Made by a program: the position numbers and the translations under genes
Part shown: one piece after another, positions 43,504 to 52,539 of the stretch
How the letters are laid out: each line of letters starts with the position of its first letter
Position numbering within the stretch: the first letter of the stretch is position 1
The notes under the pieces: model-generated
Seen by the model: only the letters and a program-made list of their open reading frames with translations
Told to the model about the DNA's origin: nothing
Database searches by the model: none
From: an uncultured Mycoplasmatota bacterium
GTDB taxonomy: Bacteria > Bacillota_I > Bacilli_A > RF39 > UBA660
DNA length: 56,661 bases
Direction of reading: 5' to 3'
Assembly (NCBI GenBank): GCA_900551105.1
Contig: URUT01000004.1
Location: 1 to 56,661, forward strand

Positions 43504-44759
43504 TGGAGAAAAGGTATATTACAGTATCAACTTTAAATAGATATTTAAAGAATAAGTTTGATACTGATCCTAATATTCAAAGAGTTAGTATTAAGGGAGA
43601 AATATCAAATTTTAAAGGACATACTAGAGGACATTTATATTTTACTTTGAAAGATGAAGAAGGAAGAATAAATGCGGTGATGTTTTCTTTTAATGCTATT
43701 AAGTTAACTTTTGTGCCTGAAGATGGAATGAAAGTTCTTGTTACAGGAAGGGTTTCTGTTTATCCAGTTACTGGGTCATATCAGATTTATGTTGAAGAGA
43801 TGGAATGTGATGGGCTTGGTAATTTATATTTAAAGTATGAAGAATTAAAAAAAGAACTTGCTAAAAAAGGATTATTTGATGCTGAACATAAGAAAAAGAT
43901 ACCAAAGTATCCTTCTAAGATTGGTATAGTTACAGCGCCTACTGGAGCGGCTATTAAAGATATTCTTAGTACAATTAAAAGAAGATTTCCAATTGCAAGT
44001 ACGATACTTTTTCCTTGTTTAGTTCAAGGAGAACTTGCTAAAGATGACATTGTTAGAGCCATAGGTGAAGCCGAAAAATATGAATTAGATGTTTTGATTG
44101 TTGGTAGAGGTGGTGGTTCTATTGAGGATTTGTGGGCATTTAATGAAGAGTGCGTTGCTAATGCAATATATAACTGCTCAATTCCAGTGATTAGTGCAGT
44201 TGGTCATGAGATTGACTTTACGATTGCTGATTTTGTAGCAGATTTAAGAGCGCCGACACCAACAGGAGCTGCTGAGATGGCAGTACCTAATTTAAGCGAT
44301 TTAATAACTTATTTAGAACAAATTAAAATTAGAAGTACCAAGAGTATTACTAATAAGTTAGAAATATTTAATAATAGATTAAATGATATTAAGAGTAGTT
44401 ATGTGCTTAGAAATCCATTAGCGGTTTATGAAATTAAAGAGCAGAAGTTATCTAGTATTATTACTAATTTAAATAATTTAATTAAGAATAAGTTATTAGT
44501 TAGTAAGACTAGATATAATCATTTGATTAGTTCTTATATATTAAATAATCCTGAAGATTTGTTTAAGAAAGATGAACATGCTTATAAGCTTTTAATAAAT
44601 AAACTAGAACTTTTAAATCCAGTTAGTATACTATCTAAAGGATATAGTATAGTAAAAATTGGTGATAAAGTAATTAAGAGTGAAAAAGAGGTTAAGAATA
44701 AAGATACAGTAAATATTAAACTTTTTGATGGAGAGTTTAGTGCTGAGGTTAGAAAGTGA
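43503..44759 (+). CDS. xseA: Exonuclease VII large subunit
   Basis: A 418-residue protein with an N-terminal OB fold (VSIKGEISNFKGHTRGHLYFTLKDE, about 24-48), the catalytic core GIVTAPTGAAIKDI, ILIFP-like strand, VLIVGRGGGSIEDLWAFNEE and SAVGHEIDFTIADFVADLRAPTPTGAAE, then a coiled-coil C-terminus. It acts with the small subunit on single-stranded DNA. The ATG overlaps the nusB stop. Confidence 0.94.
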   Translation: MEKRYITVSTLNRYLKNKFDTDPNIQRVSIKGEISNFKGHTRGHLYFTLKDEEGRINAVMFSFNAIKLTFVPEDGMKVLVTGRVSVYPVTGSYQIYVEEMECDGLGNLYLKYEELKKELAKKGLFDAEHKKKIPKYPSKIGIVTAPTGAAIKDILSTIKRRFPIASTILFPCLVQGELAKDDIVRAIGEAEKYELDVLIVGRGGGSIEDLWAFNEECVANAIYNCSIPVISAVGHEIDFTIADFVADLRAPTPTGAAEMAVPNLSDLITYLEQIKIRSTKSITNKLEIFNNRLNDIKSSYVLRNPLAVYEIKEQKLSSIITNLNNLIKNKLLVSKTRYNHLISSYILNNPEDLFKKDEHAYKLLINKLELLNPVSILSKGYSIVKIGDKVIKSEKEVKNKDTVNIKLFDGEFSAEVRK

Positions 44760-44766
44760 GTAGGTT

Positions 44767-44994
44767 ATGAAAGATAAAAAATTTGAAGATTTAATGGTTG
44801 ATTTAGAAAAACTTGTTAAAGAATTAGAAAGCGGAGATGCTGATTTAGATACATCTATAAAAAAGTATAGTGAAGCGATGAAGCTTGCTAAGGAGTGCGG
44901 AGATAAATTAAATAGTGCAACAGAAGCTGTTAATAAGATATTAAGTGAAAATGGATCACTTGAAGATTTTAAAATTGATGAGAGCTCTAATTAG
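44767..44994 (+). CDS. xseB: Exonuclease VII small subunit
   Basis: A 75-residue helical protein: FEDLMVDLEKLVKELESGDADLDTSIKKYSEAMKLAKECGDKL is the XseB signature. It starts 7 nt after xseA with GTAGG upstream, and is followed by a terminator. Confidence 0.93.
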   Translation: MKDKKFEDLMVDLEKLVKELESGDADLDTSIKKYSEAMKLAKECGDKLNSATEAVNKILSENGSLEDFKIDESSN

Positions 44995-45005
44995 GGCTTT
45001 TTTTA
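44983..45005 (+). terminator. Terminator of the nusB-xseAB operon
   Basis: AGCTCT, 4-nt loop, AGGGCT (G-U pair) and a T-run overlapping the xseB stop. Confidence 0.7.
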
Positions 45006-45024
45006 GTGGATTTTGGTTCATTAG

Positions 45025-45053
45025 TTGATTTTTTTGTGGTAATAGTTTATTAT
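45025..45053 (+). promoter_or_regulatory. Sigma-A promoter of the TPR-like gene
   Basis: TTGATT, 17-bp spacer, TATTAT, 23 nt before the first possible start. Confidence 0.55.
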
Positions 45054-45085
45054 AGAAATGCACCTTTGAAAGGGGTATGATTATT

Positions 45086-46408
45086 TTGAATAATAAAATT
45101 GATAGATTATTAGAGTATATTGTTAAAGGAGAGACTATTACACTTAATCTTTTAAAAAAGTGTGGTTTTAGTGATGAAGATATAGAATACTTATTAGAAA
45201 GTGGATATCTTGGTTATAGAAATGATGTTTATTATTTAAAAGATGTTAATGATTTACTTTATTTAGGAACATGCTATGCTAGTAAAAGAGTAGATAGTGT
45301 AGCAATCATGATATTTGAAAAATGTTTAGAATTTTGCCCTAGTAATGTAGAAGCAAGAAAAAGATTAATTACTAGATATTTATTTCTTGGTGAGTATAGA
45401 AAAGCTAAGTCAGAATTTGCAGTATTAAAAAGTTATGATGAGTCTATGACATTAAATGATTATAGATTAGGTTTAATGATATTTGATTATATTTTAAATA
45501 CTAGACAGTGTGATTTTTCAATAGAGGATATAGCATTTGATGGGGTGCCACATACTGATTTATTTGTTTCTAATCAAGTTATGAGAACTAATGTGTTACA
45601 GATGAGGTTTCCGACAGCGTTAGCAGCGGCTAATGATATTTATTTTGATGAGGTTTTTGATGTGGCTGATAAAACTTATTACAACATTTTTAAAACTTTA
45701 CTTTCTTCTGCGACAACAATTTATTATGAAAATAGACGTAAAATTAATAATTTTTTAAGTGAAGGAAAGTTTAATGAAGCTAGAGTATTTTTAAAAGCGT
45801 ATGCCGTTAATGGTAATGTTTCTCGTAAGGATTCATATTTATTATTACTTTTAGAAAGATTAAATGATATTAAATGTGGTAAAGAGGTTAAGGTTAATTC
45901 TAAGGGGACTTATAAGAATGTTTTTGATGCAATTTTAAGTAATGATTTTTACGAAGCTAGAAGAATTAATAATGCTCATTTTTATATGGATAATGGAGAT
46001 GGTATTGGACTTGTATTAAATGAAATAATTTCGTTAATTGAAAGCAAAGAACAAGATAAACCAATTTATAAAGAAATTAAAGTAAGACTTACAAAAGCAA
46101 ATAAGAGAGAGTTCATTCCATATTTACTTGGTTTAGCAAAGGTGTCAGAGGCAGAGTTTGATAGAGATTATAGTAAAGTTAAATTTGCTTTGGGACTTAT
46201 TGAGGCAGGGGCAGAATCATTTTCTTTAAATGGTTATATTGATAAGTTTTATGAGTCTTTAGGTAGTAAGGATATAAATAAAGCGAATCTTTATAAAAAT
46301 GTGATTGTTTCTTTAGCTCCGGCTTTAGGTAAAGATATAGATTCACTAGCACTTAATCAAGCACTTAGTACGGTGACACTTAGAAAGCCAGAAGAGTTTA
46401 CTGTATAG
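45086..46408 (+). CDS. TPR-like helical repeat protein with an N-terminal winged-helix-like region
   Basis: A soluble protein of about 440 residues. The N-terminal part (about 1-60) ends in a wing-like LLESGYLGYRNDVYYLKD; after that tetratricopeptide-like helix pairs run through most of the sequence (SVAIMIFEKCLEFCPSNVEARKRLITRYLFLGEYRKAKSEF is a clear pair). AAGGGG lies 1 nt before ATG 45077 and 10 nt before TTG 45086; the TTG is favoured but not certain. A shorter decayed paralogue lies at 48661. No domain family or partner is recognised. It could be a regulator with a protein-binding solenoid. Confidence 0.6.
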   Translation: MNNKIDRLLEYIVKGETITLNLLKKCGFSDEDIEYLLESGYLGYRNDVYYLKDVNDLLYLGTCYASKRVDSVAIMIFEKCLEFCPSNVEARKRLITRYLFLGEYRKAKSEFAVLKSYDESMTLNDYRLGLMIFDYILNTRQCDFSIEDIAFDGVPHTDLFVSNQVMRTNVLQMRFPTALAAANDIYFDEVFDVADKTYYNIFKTLLSSATTIYYENRRKINNFLSEGKFNEARVFLKAYAVNGNVSRKDSYLLLLLERLNDIKCGKEVKVNSKGTYKNVFDAILSNDFYEARRINNAHFYMDNGDGIGLVLNEIISLIESKEQDKPIYKEIKVRLTKANKREFIPYLLGLAKVSEAEFDRDYSKVKFALGLIEAGAESFSLNGYIDKFYESLGSKDINKANLYKNVIVSLAPALGKDIDSLALNQALSTVTLRKPEEFTV

Positions 46409-46479
46409 TAAGCTTTTTTTGGTAAATATTGGTTTGTGTTTTTAGCGAATATTTAGCCATAATAATAATGGTGAATGAT

Positions 46480-47439
46480 ATGAAGAAGAAGGTTATTTTA
46501 CTTTTATTATTGATTTTTCCTTTTAATGTATTTGCTTATTCCGATTATATAATACCTGGAGGAAAAAGTATTGGTATTGATATAAAAAATGATGGGGTTG
46601 TGGTTACTGGTTTTTATCGGTTAAAGAATGGGGTTAATAAGAATAATTTAAAAGTTGGCGATATTATAAAGAAAGTAAATGATATACCAGTAGAGTCAAT
46701 AGATGATTTAGTTAATACGGTCTCTAGTGAGGTTAAAGATAATATGGTAAATTTTACTATTAAAAGAAATGGTAAGTTAGAGGTTATTCCTTTTGAGATG
46801 GTTTATGAAAATGATAATTATAAGACGGGATTGTATGTTAAAGATGGTGTTTCAGGAATTGGCACTTTGTCTTACGTTGATCCGGAAAGTAAGATATTTG
46901 GAGCTTTAGGGCATGAGATAATTATTGGTGATACGGGAGCTTTAATTGAGGTAAAGCGTGGTACTATTTTTAAAAGTAGTGTTACTAGTATAGATAAAAG
47001 TATAAAAGGTGTACCAGGAACTAAAAATGCTAAGTTTTATTCAAAGAATGTTTATGGTAATGTAGTTAAGAATACGAATAAAGGAATTTATGGTATTTAT
47101 AGTGATGATGTAACAAATATGGAGACTTTGAAGGTTGGTAAGTTTAATGATATCAAGTTAGGGACAGCTTATATTTATACAGTTATTAGTGATGATGAAA
47201 TAAAGAAATATGAGATAGATATTGATGATAAAAAAACTGGTAGTATTAAGAATTTACATTTTAAAATAGTTAGTGATGAACTTATTAATAAAACTGGTGG
47301 TATTGTTCAGGGAATGAGTGGAAGTCCAATTGTACAAAATGGTATGATTATTGGAGCAGTAACTCATGTAATAGTTGATAATCCAGTTACGGGTTATGGA
47401 ATACTTATTACAAATATGTTAGAAGAAGGAGAGCGTTAG
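46480..47439 (+). CDS. spoIVB: SpoIVB-family S55 serine peptidase
   Basis: A 319-residue secreted peptidase. Signal sequence KKKVILLLLLIFPFNVFA, a PDZ domain (about 40-105; NLKVGDIIKKVNDIPV), and the S55 catalytic domain with His in FGALGHEI, the nucleophile in GGIVQGMSGSPIV and VTHVIVDNP. SpoIVB signals from forespore to mother cell and triggers pro-sigma-K processing. The start ATG 46480 has GGTGA upstream; earlier in-frame starts lack it. A terminator follows. The neighbourhood differs from Bacillus, where it follows recN. Confidence 0.9.
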   Translation: MKKKVILLLLLIFPFNVFAYSDYIIPGGKSIGIDIKNDGVVVTGFYRLKNGVNKNNLKVGDIIKKVNDIPVESIDDLVNTVSSEVKDNMVNFTIKRNGKLEVIPFEMVYENDNYKTGLYVKDGVSGIGTLSYVDPESKIFGALGHEIIIGDTGALIEVKRGTIFKSSVTSIDKSIKGVPGTKNAKFYSKNVYGNVVKNTNKGIYGIYSDDVTNMETLKVGKFNDIKLGTAYIYTVISDDEIKKYEIDIDDKKTGSIKNLHFKIVSDELINKTGGIVQGMSGSPIVQNGMIIGAVTHVIVDNPVTGYGILITNMLEEGER

Positions 47440-47450
47440 GCTCTTTTTTC
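47430..47450 (+). terminator. Terminator of spoIVB
   Basis: AGAGC, 5-nt loop, GCTCT and a T-run at the stop. Confidence 0.7.
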
Positions 47451-47490
47451 ATATATTATTTCTTTTTAAGTTCACGATTGTATTGTATAA

Positions 47491-47607
47491 AATATATCTA
47501 AATATAGCAAAATAATCGGCTGCGGTGTGCACCATTCTCTATCTCTTGTCTCTTCAACCAAAGTAACTGGATCTGGTACTGTAACTAATCCATACAAAGT
47601 TTCCTGA
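47491..47607 (+). pseudogene. Remnant of the 3' end of a lectin-like surface gene
   Basis: The reading frame gives GCGVHHSLSLV and later GTVTNPYKVS then TGA, which aligns with the end of copy 3 (NTNGVRPSLSLV and GTATNPYKIAF). Upstream, in frame, the match stops and a TAA is met at 47488. No start codon or rest of the gene is present. RP is replaced by HH, and NTN by IGC. It lies in the otherwise gene-free 47440-47831, between spoIVB and rlmA, and its own terminator-like hairpin follows at 47626. Confidence 0.7.
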
Positions 47608-47625
47608 TTGATGAGCAGTTTGTTT

Positions 47626-47645
47626 AAGACTTTATAGTCTTTTAG
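47626..47645 (+). terminator. Terminator-like hairpin after the gene remnant
   Basis: AAGACT, 4-nt loop, AGTCTT and a short T-run. Probably the original terminator of the lost gene. Confidence 0.55.
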
Positions 47646-47718
47646 AAGACAAATCTTTGTTTAATAGTAATAATAATTACTTTAATATAATGCAATTTTA
47701 AATTTAGATAAATTTAAA

Positions 47719-47763
47719 AAACTACAATATAGTTCTAGTTTTGAAATTATTGTGGTTTTTTTA
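47719..47763 (+). terminator. Second hairpin with T-tract upstream of rlmA
   Basis: AAACTACAAT and ATTGTGGTTT form 10 bp (one G-U) around a 20-nt loop and are followed by a run of Ts. Function of the preceding 70 nt is unknown. Confidence 0.5.
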
Positions 47764-47781
47764 GTTTTACTAAGGAATTTA

Positions 47782-47810
47782 TTGAGATAAGTAGTGTTTT
47801 TTTGTATAAT
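47782..47810 (+). promoter_or_regulatory. Sigma-A promoter of rlmA
   Basis: TTGAGA, 17-bp spacer, TATAAT, 21 nt before the ATG. Confidence 0.7.
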
Positions 47811-47831
47811 GGTTTTAGGGGAACTATTAGT

Positions 47832-48659
47832 ATGAAGAAGAAAGAATATTTTTACAACTTTGTTAGGGACTATAATTATTTTATTTGTCCAATATGTCAT
47901 GAAAAGTTAACTTTATCAGTCAGCAGCTTAAAGTGTAATAATGGTCATAATTTTGATATTTCTTCTAAAGGTACAGTTAATCTAATAAATACTTGTAAAT
48001 ATAAAAGAAGTGAAATCTATAATAAAGATTTATTTTTAAATAGAAGAGCATTTATTTTAAATGATTTTTATAGTGAGGTTTATGATATAATTTCTGAAGT
48101 AATAAACGGAAATAAACTTAATAAAGTTGTACTTGATGCTGGTTGTGGGGAAGCTAGTCATGGAATTGGTACGTTAAAAAGGCTACATGAGAATACTTTG
48201 TTTTTGGGTTTTGATTACTCTAAAGATGCGATTGATTTGGCTAGTGATTATTATGTTAATAAGCGTGTGTTTTTTGAGGCAAGTGTGGATAATATTCCAC
48301 TAATGACTAGTTCGGTTGATGTTATTATTGATTTTCTTTCACCGTTTAATATGAGTGAATTTAAAAGGATTTTAAAATCTGGTGGAGTAATTATTAAGGT
48401 GTCACCTGCTAAAGAGTATTTAAAAGAGTTAAGAAAAAATATGAAGATAGATAACTATTCTAAAGAAGATGAAATATTTAATAATATTAATGATAAGTTT
48501 TTAGTTGAAAAAATAATTAAATATAAAAAGAAATTTAAAATAGATTTTAAACTTTTTGATAATTTGATGAAAATGACCCCTATGAAATTTGATAAAAAAA
48601 TAGATAAAGTAGATGATATTACAATAGATTTAAATATATATGTTTTAAGAGGAGATTAG
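47832..48659 (+). CDS. rlmA: 23S rRNA (guanine-N1)-methyltransferase, RlmA family
   Basis: A 275-residue enzyme. The N-terminal zinc-binding part shows FICPICHEKL and CNNGHNFDISSKGTVNL (Cys-Cys-Cys-His), exactly the RlmA pattern. A Rossmann methyltransferase follows with motif I VLDAGCGEASHG and DAIDLASDYY. Members methylate G745 or G748 of helix 35, the latter being tied to tylosin or telithromycin sensitivity. The ATG is taken at 47832. Directly followed by a pseudogene 1 nt after the stop. Confidence 0.88.
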   Translation: MKKKEYFYNFVRDYNYFICPICHEKLTLSVSSLKCNNGHNFDISSKGTVNLINTCKYKRSEIYNKDLFLNRRAFILNDFYSEVYDIISEVINGNKLNKVVLDAGCGEASHGIGTLKRLHENTLFLGFDYSKDAIDLASDYYVNKRVFFEASVDNIPLMTSSVDVIIDFLSPFNMSEFKRILKSGGVIIKVSPAKEYLKELRKNMKIDNYSKEDEIFNNINDKFLVEKIIKYKKKFKIDFKLFDNLMKMTPMKFDKKIDKVDDITIDLNIYVLRGD

Positions 48660-48660
48660 A

Positions 48661-49254
48661 ATGTTAAATAAGTAGTTTTTGGTTAATTTATATGAAAGTG
48701 ATTTACTTACAGGCAATATAAGTACAAAAAATCTTAATGCCTTAGGTATTAATGGAAATAACATTGGTAAATTAGTTAGTGATGGAGTGCTTACTAGAGA
48801 GTGACGGGGAGTTTATGAGTTTAAAGACTTAGATGGGCTTGTTTTATATGGAAAGGAATTATTTGATGAGTGAAGGTTTACTAAAGTTGAGAGTGTTTTT
48901 CTTAAGTGTTATGAGCTAGATAGTACTAATGATAATGTTATGATGCATCTTTTTGGACTTAGAATTTTTAATTCGGATTTTGATGGTAGTATTAAATATT
49001 TAAGGAGCCTACTTAATAGTAGTAATTCTAGTATACAAAGCGATGCTGAGTTCTATTTTTTTATTATGAAATTTTTTAAAAAGCTTCCTGAAGATTTGTC
49101 TCAAAGAGAAAAAATTACAGATAATTATTGTATGGATGAGAATTATGATTTAGTTAGGCGACTTGCTTATAAAACTAGTTTTAGTAGTGCTAATAAGTTT
49201 TTAAAAGAGTTTATTCATCCTGATGATTTAAATTTAAATTTTAAAGTTAAATAG
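48661..49254 (+). pseudogene. Decayed paralogue of the TPR-like protein, three in-frame stops
   Basis: One frame runs for 198 codons and is broken by TAG 48673, TGA 48802 and TGA 48871; the ribosome-binding site AGGAGATTAG and ATG are intact. Its N-terminal region aligns with 45086-46408: DGVLTRE*RGVYEFKDLDGLVLYG against SGYLGYRNDVYYLKDVNDLLYLG, and VFLKCYELDSTN against IFEKCLEFCPSN. The second TGA falls opposite an Arg. It is less than half the length of the paralogue. TGA is a true stop elsewhere, so recoding is unlikely. Confidence 0.8.
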
Positions 49255-49263
49255 CTTAGAAGA

Positions 49264-49292
49264 TTGATGTACGGGGATAGTTTTGCTATACT
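49264..49292 (+). promoter_or_regulatory. Sigma-A promoter of the dlt-like operon
   Basis: TTGATG, 17-bp spacer, TATACT, 20 nt before the GTG start. Confidence 0.7.
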
Positions 49293-49311
49293 ATTGATGG
49301 AGTGAGTAGAT

Positions 49312-50805
49312 GTGAAGAAATGTATTACAGATTATTTAGATGTAACTTTAAGTAAATGGCCAAAAAAGATTGTTTTTGGTGAAAAGGATAAAACCATTAC
49401 TTATGAAGAATTTGTTATTAAAGCAAAAATATTGGCTACTAGAATATTATCGCTAGACTTATATAATAAACCAATTATTATTTTTACTGATAAAAGTATA
49501 AATACACTTGTAGGAATGTTTGGTGTGCTTTATAGTGCTAATTATTACACAGTTGTTGATAGAAATATGCCTGAGAATAGAATTAAGAGTATTGTTGGTA
49601 CTTTAGGTGTGAAGCTAGCTTTAGTGGATGATGCAAGTTCTAGTTTGTTTGATGAATTAAATTTAGGGATAGATAAAATTTTGATTGATGAAGATGTTTG
49701 TGAGATAGATGATGAATTAATTAGGAAAGCTCATGATAGACTAATTAATATAAATCCAGCTTATGTTTTGTTTACGTCAGGGTCTACGGGAGAGCCAAAG
49801 GGAAGCGTAATATCTCATAGATCACTTATAGATTATGTCAGCTGGTTTAGTGAGACTTTTAATATTGATGAAAGCGTTATATTTGGAAGTCAAACACCAT
49901 TTTATTTTAGTATGAGTGTATCTGATGTTTTTAGTACAGTTTATAATGGTGCAAGTCTTTATATAATACCAAAGAGTTATTTTTCTTTTCCGATGAAGCT
50001 AGTAGAGTTTTTAGATGAGAAGATGATTAATACAATTTACTGGGTTCCTAGTGCGATGGCGATAGTGGCTAATTTAAAAACTTTTGATGTGATTGTACCT
50101 AAAACTTTGAAGAAAGTATTATTTGCGGGCGAGGTTATGCCAATGAGGGTATTAAATACTTGGAGAAAGGCGATGCCTGATTTATTTTATGCTAATTTAT
50201 ATGGACCTACGGAGCTTACTGATATTTGTACGTATTATGTAGTTAACCGTGTTTTTAAAGATGATGAGGTACTACCTATTGGTAGGGTGTGTGATAATGC
50301 TGAAGCAATAATATTAGATGAAAATAATAAGGAAGCTTTAGAAGGAGAACTTTGTATTAAGGGTTCTATAATGGGACTTGGATATTTTAATAATAAAGAG
50401 AAAACTAATAGTACATTTATTTTAAATCCAATAAATGATTCTTATATTGAGTATATTTATAAGACTGGTGATATTGTTAAGTATAATGAGTATGGCGAGC
50501 TTATTTATTTGTCTAGGAAAGATTTTCAGATTAAGCACATGGGTTATAGAATAGAATTAGGTGAGATTGAAGCTAATATTAATGCTTTTGATAAGATAGA
50601 TTTGTGTGCTTGTATTTATGTTAATGAGAAGATTATTTTATATTATCAAGGAAATACTAGCATAGAAGATGTATACAAATATGCTAATGAAAAATTAGTT
50701 AGTTATATGAGACCACAGATTGTTAAAAAATTACAAAGAATGCCAATAAATGCTAATGGCAAGATTGATAGAACTAAATTAAAAGAAATGTTTGAGGAGG
50801 AGTAA
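49312..50805 (+). CDS. dltA: D-alanine--carrier protein ligase, DltA-like
   Basis: A 497-residue adenylating enzyme with the AMP-binding core YVLFTSGSTGEPKGSVISH (about 152-170), NLYGPTE, YKTGDIVKYNEYGEL and C-terminal NANGKIDRTKL with the catalytic Lys. Length and the gene order dltA-C-B-D fit D-alanine activation for teichoic acid D-alanylation, which lowers surface charge and protects against cationic peptides. Start GTG. The order A-C-B-D differs from the usual A-B-C-D. Other amino-acid adenylation is possible. Confidence 0.85.
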   Translation: MKKCITDYLDVTLSKWPKKIVFGEKDKTITYEEFVIKAKILATRILSLDLYNKPIIIFTDKSINTLVGMFGVLYSANYYTVVDRNMPENRIKSIVGTLGVKLALVDDASSSLFDELNLGIDKILIDEDVCEIDDELIRKAHDRLININPAYVLFTSGSTGEPKGSVISHRSLIDYVSWFSETFNIDESVIFGSQTPFYFSMSVSDVFSTVYNGASLYIIPKSYFSFPMKLVEFLDEKMINTIYWVPSAMAIVANLKTFDVIVPKTLKKVLFAGEVMPMRVLNTWRKAMPDLFYANLYGPTELTDICTYYVVNRVFKDDEVLPIGRVCDNAEAIILDENNKEALEGELCIKGSIMGLGYFNNKEKTNSTFILNPINDSYIEYIYKTGDIVKYNEYGELIYLSRKDFQIKHMGYRIELGEIEANINAFDKIDLCACIYVNEKIILYYQGNTSIEDVYKYANEKLVSYMRPQIVKKLQRMPINANGKIDRTKLKEMFEEE

Positions 50806-50808
50806 GTT

Positions 50809-51036
50809 ATGGAAAGAGTTATTGAAATTTTAGAAAGTGTAAAGCCAGGAGTTGATTTTAGAAAAGAAAAGGCTTTGGTTGATGATGGGATATTAGAGTC
50901 TTTTGATATTATTACACTTATTGCTAAATTAAATGAAGAGTTTGATGTAGAATTTACTGTTAAAGAGGTTATTCCTGAGAATTTTAATTCTGCTGAAGCT
51001 ATTTATGATACTGTTTGTAAATTAGAGGAAGAATAA
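50809..51036 (+). CDS. dltC: D-alanyl carrier protein, DltC-like
   Basis: A 75-residue acyl-carrier protein. The phosphopantetheine Ser lies in DDGILESFDIITLI (typical DltC is DGxxDSF), followed by FDVEFTVKEVIPENF. GAGGAGTAAGTT upstream. It carries the activated D-alanine as a thioester. A dedicated pantetheinyl transferase is encoded three genes on. Confidence 0.9.
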   Translation: MERVIEILESVKPGVDFRKEKALVDDGILESFDIITLIAKLNEEFDVEFTVKEVIPENFNSAEAIYDTVCKLEEE

Positions 51037-51037
51037 G

Positions 51038-52531
51038 ATGCAAGATAGTCTTGTTAAGTTTTTTATCTTGCTTTTTTCATCTATATGGATATACTATTTA
51101 GTTCCAAAAAAAGTTAGATGGTATGTTTTATTATTTGCAAGTTTAGTTTATTATTATTTGCTTAGTCCACATTATTTAAGCGTGGTAGTGTCAGCTTTTA
51201 CTATTTTTATTGGGGCTATTTTAATTGATAAGTTAGCTTTAAAAAAGTGTGATAGTGATGATAAGGATGAGAAAAAGAAATTTAAGCAAAGGATAAAATT
51301 TAAAAGGAGATTAGTTTTATTTATTACGATTATTGTTAATTTGGGATTACTAATCTATTTTAAGTATACTAATTTTTTTGTGAGTATTTTTAGTTCTAGT
51401 CATAGTTCATTAAAGATAGCTTTGCCTTTAGGAATTTCTTATTATACTTTAATGGCGATAAGTTATATAACAGATGTTTATAGAGGCAAGATAGAGCATG
51501 AAAAAAATTTTTTAAAGTTACTTTTTTATTTAACTTTTTTTCCTTGTATAATAGAGGGACCGATTTGGAGATGGGCTGATGCTGAGCAAGTTTTTGATGG
51601 TCAGAAGCTAGATTTTAAAAATATTAGAATTGGAATTTTATTGATTTTGTTTGGGTTATTTCAAAAAATGGTTATTGCTGATCGGGCTGGTATACTAGTA
51701 AATAATGTTTTTGGTAGTGATACTTACGGATTTGTTAGTTTAAGTGCAATGGTTTTATATACTGTGCAGATTTATGCGGAGTTTTCTGGTTTTATTTTGA
51801 TGATGCAAGGTGGAGCAATGCTTTACGGAATTAATTTACCGGATAATTTTAAGACACCATTTTTTTCTAAAAATGTGGCAGAATTTTGGCGCAGATGGCA
51901 TATTACTTTAGGGACATTTTTAAAAGATTATGTGTTTTATCCAATAAGTTTATCTAAAGGTTTAATGAAACTTAATATGTTTAATAGTAAGTATTTACCA
52001 AAGTTTTTAGCTAAGTTTTTAGTTTCGGCGATACCACTATTTTTTGTTTGGTTTTTAAATGGTCTTTGGCATGGAGCAAGTTTTAAGTATATATTTTATG
52101 GGTTATATTACTATATTATTATGATGATAGGGTTGTTACTTGAGCCTTTATTTAAGAAAAAGGATAATAAACTTCTTAATTGTTTAAAGATTTTAAGAAC
52201 GCTTTGTTTAGTACTTATTGGTATGACAATATTTAGAGCAAGTTCAATTGGTGAAGCTTTTAAAATGGCATTATCTATTTTTAAGTTTGATGGTAATGTT
52301 TTAAGTTATGGACTTGCGATAAATGATTTTATAATTGTTTTATTATATGTACTTTTAATGATTATTGTAGGAGTTTTAAAAGAGAAAAATATAATGGTTA
52401 GAGAAAGATTAACTGAAGGTAATCCATTAAAGAAGTATGTGGTTTATTATTTACTTTTGATGATGATAGTAATATTTGGAATATATGGAGCTGGTTATAA
52501 TGCTAGTGACTTTATATATGGACAGTTTTAG
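51038..52531 (+). CDS. dltB: MBOAT-family D-alanyl transfer protein, DltB-like
   Basis: A 497-residue membrane-bound O-acyltransferase with about eleven helices: YYTLMAISYITDVYRG, EFWRRWHITLGTFLKDYVFYPI and the active-site His in FLNGLWHGASFKYIFYG. It is longer than DltB of Bacillus (about 395 aa), closer to AlgI-type MBOATs. It moves the acyl group across the membrane from the carrier protein. ATG 1 nt after the carrier gene with GAGGAAGAA upstream. Confidence 0.88.
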   Translation: MQDSLVKFFILLFSSIWIYYLVPKKVRWYVLLFASLVYYYLLSPHYLSVVVSAFTIFIGAILIDKLALKKCDSDDKDEKKKFKQRIKFKRRLVLFITIIVNLGLLIYFKYTNFFVSIFSSSHSSLKIALPLGISYYTLMAISYITDVYRGKIEHEKNFLKLLFYLTFFPCIIEGPIWRWADAEQVFDGQKLDFKNIRIGILLILFGLFQKMVIADRAGILVNNVFGSDTYGFVSLSAMVLYTVQIYAEFSGFILMMQGGAMLYGINLPDNFKTPFFSKNVAEFWRRWHITLGTFLKDYVFYPISLSKGLMKLNMFNSKYLPKFLAKFLVSAIPLFFVWFLNGLWHGASFKYIFYGLYYYIIMMIGLLLEPLFKKKDNKLLNCLKILRTLCLVLIGMTIFRASSIGEAFKMALSIFKFDGNVLSYGLAINDFIIVLLYVLLMIIVGVLKEKNIMVRERLTEGNPLKKYVVYYLLLMMIVIFGIYGAGYNASDFIYGQF

Positions 52532-52539
52532 GTGATGGT

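Noticed and set aside
47491..47607. Possible DGR template repeat
   Set aside because: A template should be rich in A, with AAC codons over about 100 bases; this piece is short, not A-rich at the variable codons, and matches mainly the fixed end.
48661..48940. TGA read as Trp (alternative genetic code)
   Set aside because: Several intact genes in the window end at TGA (for example cca, dnaD, nth, xseA), and a TAG also interrupts this frame.
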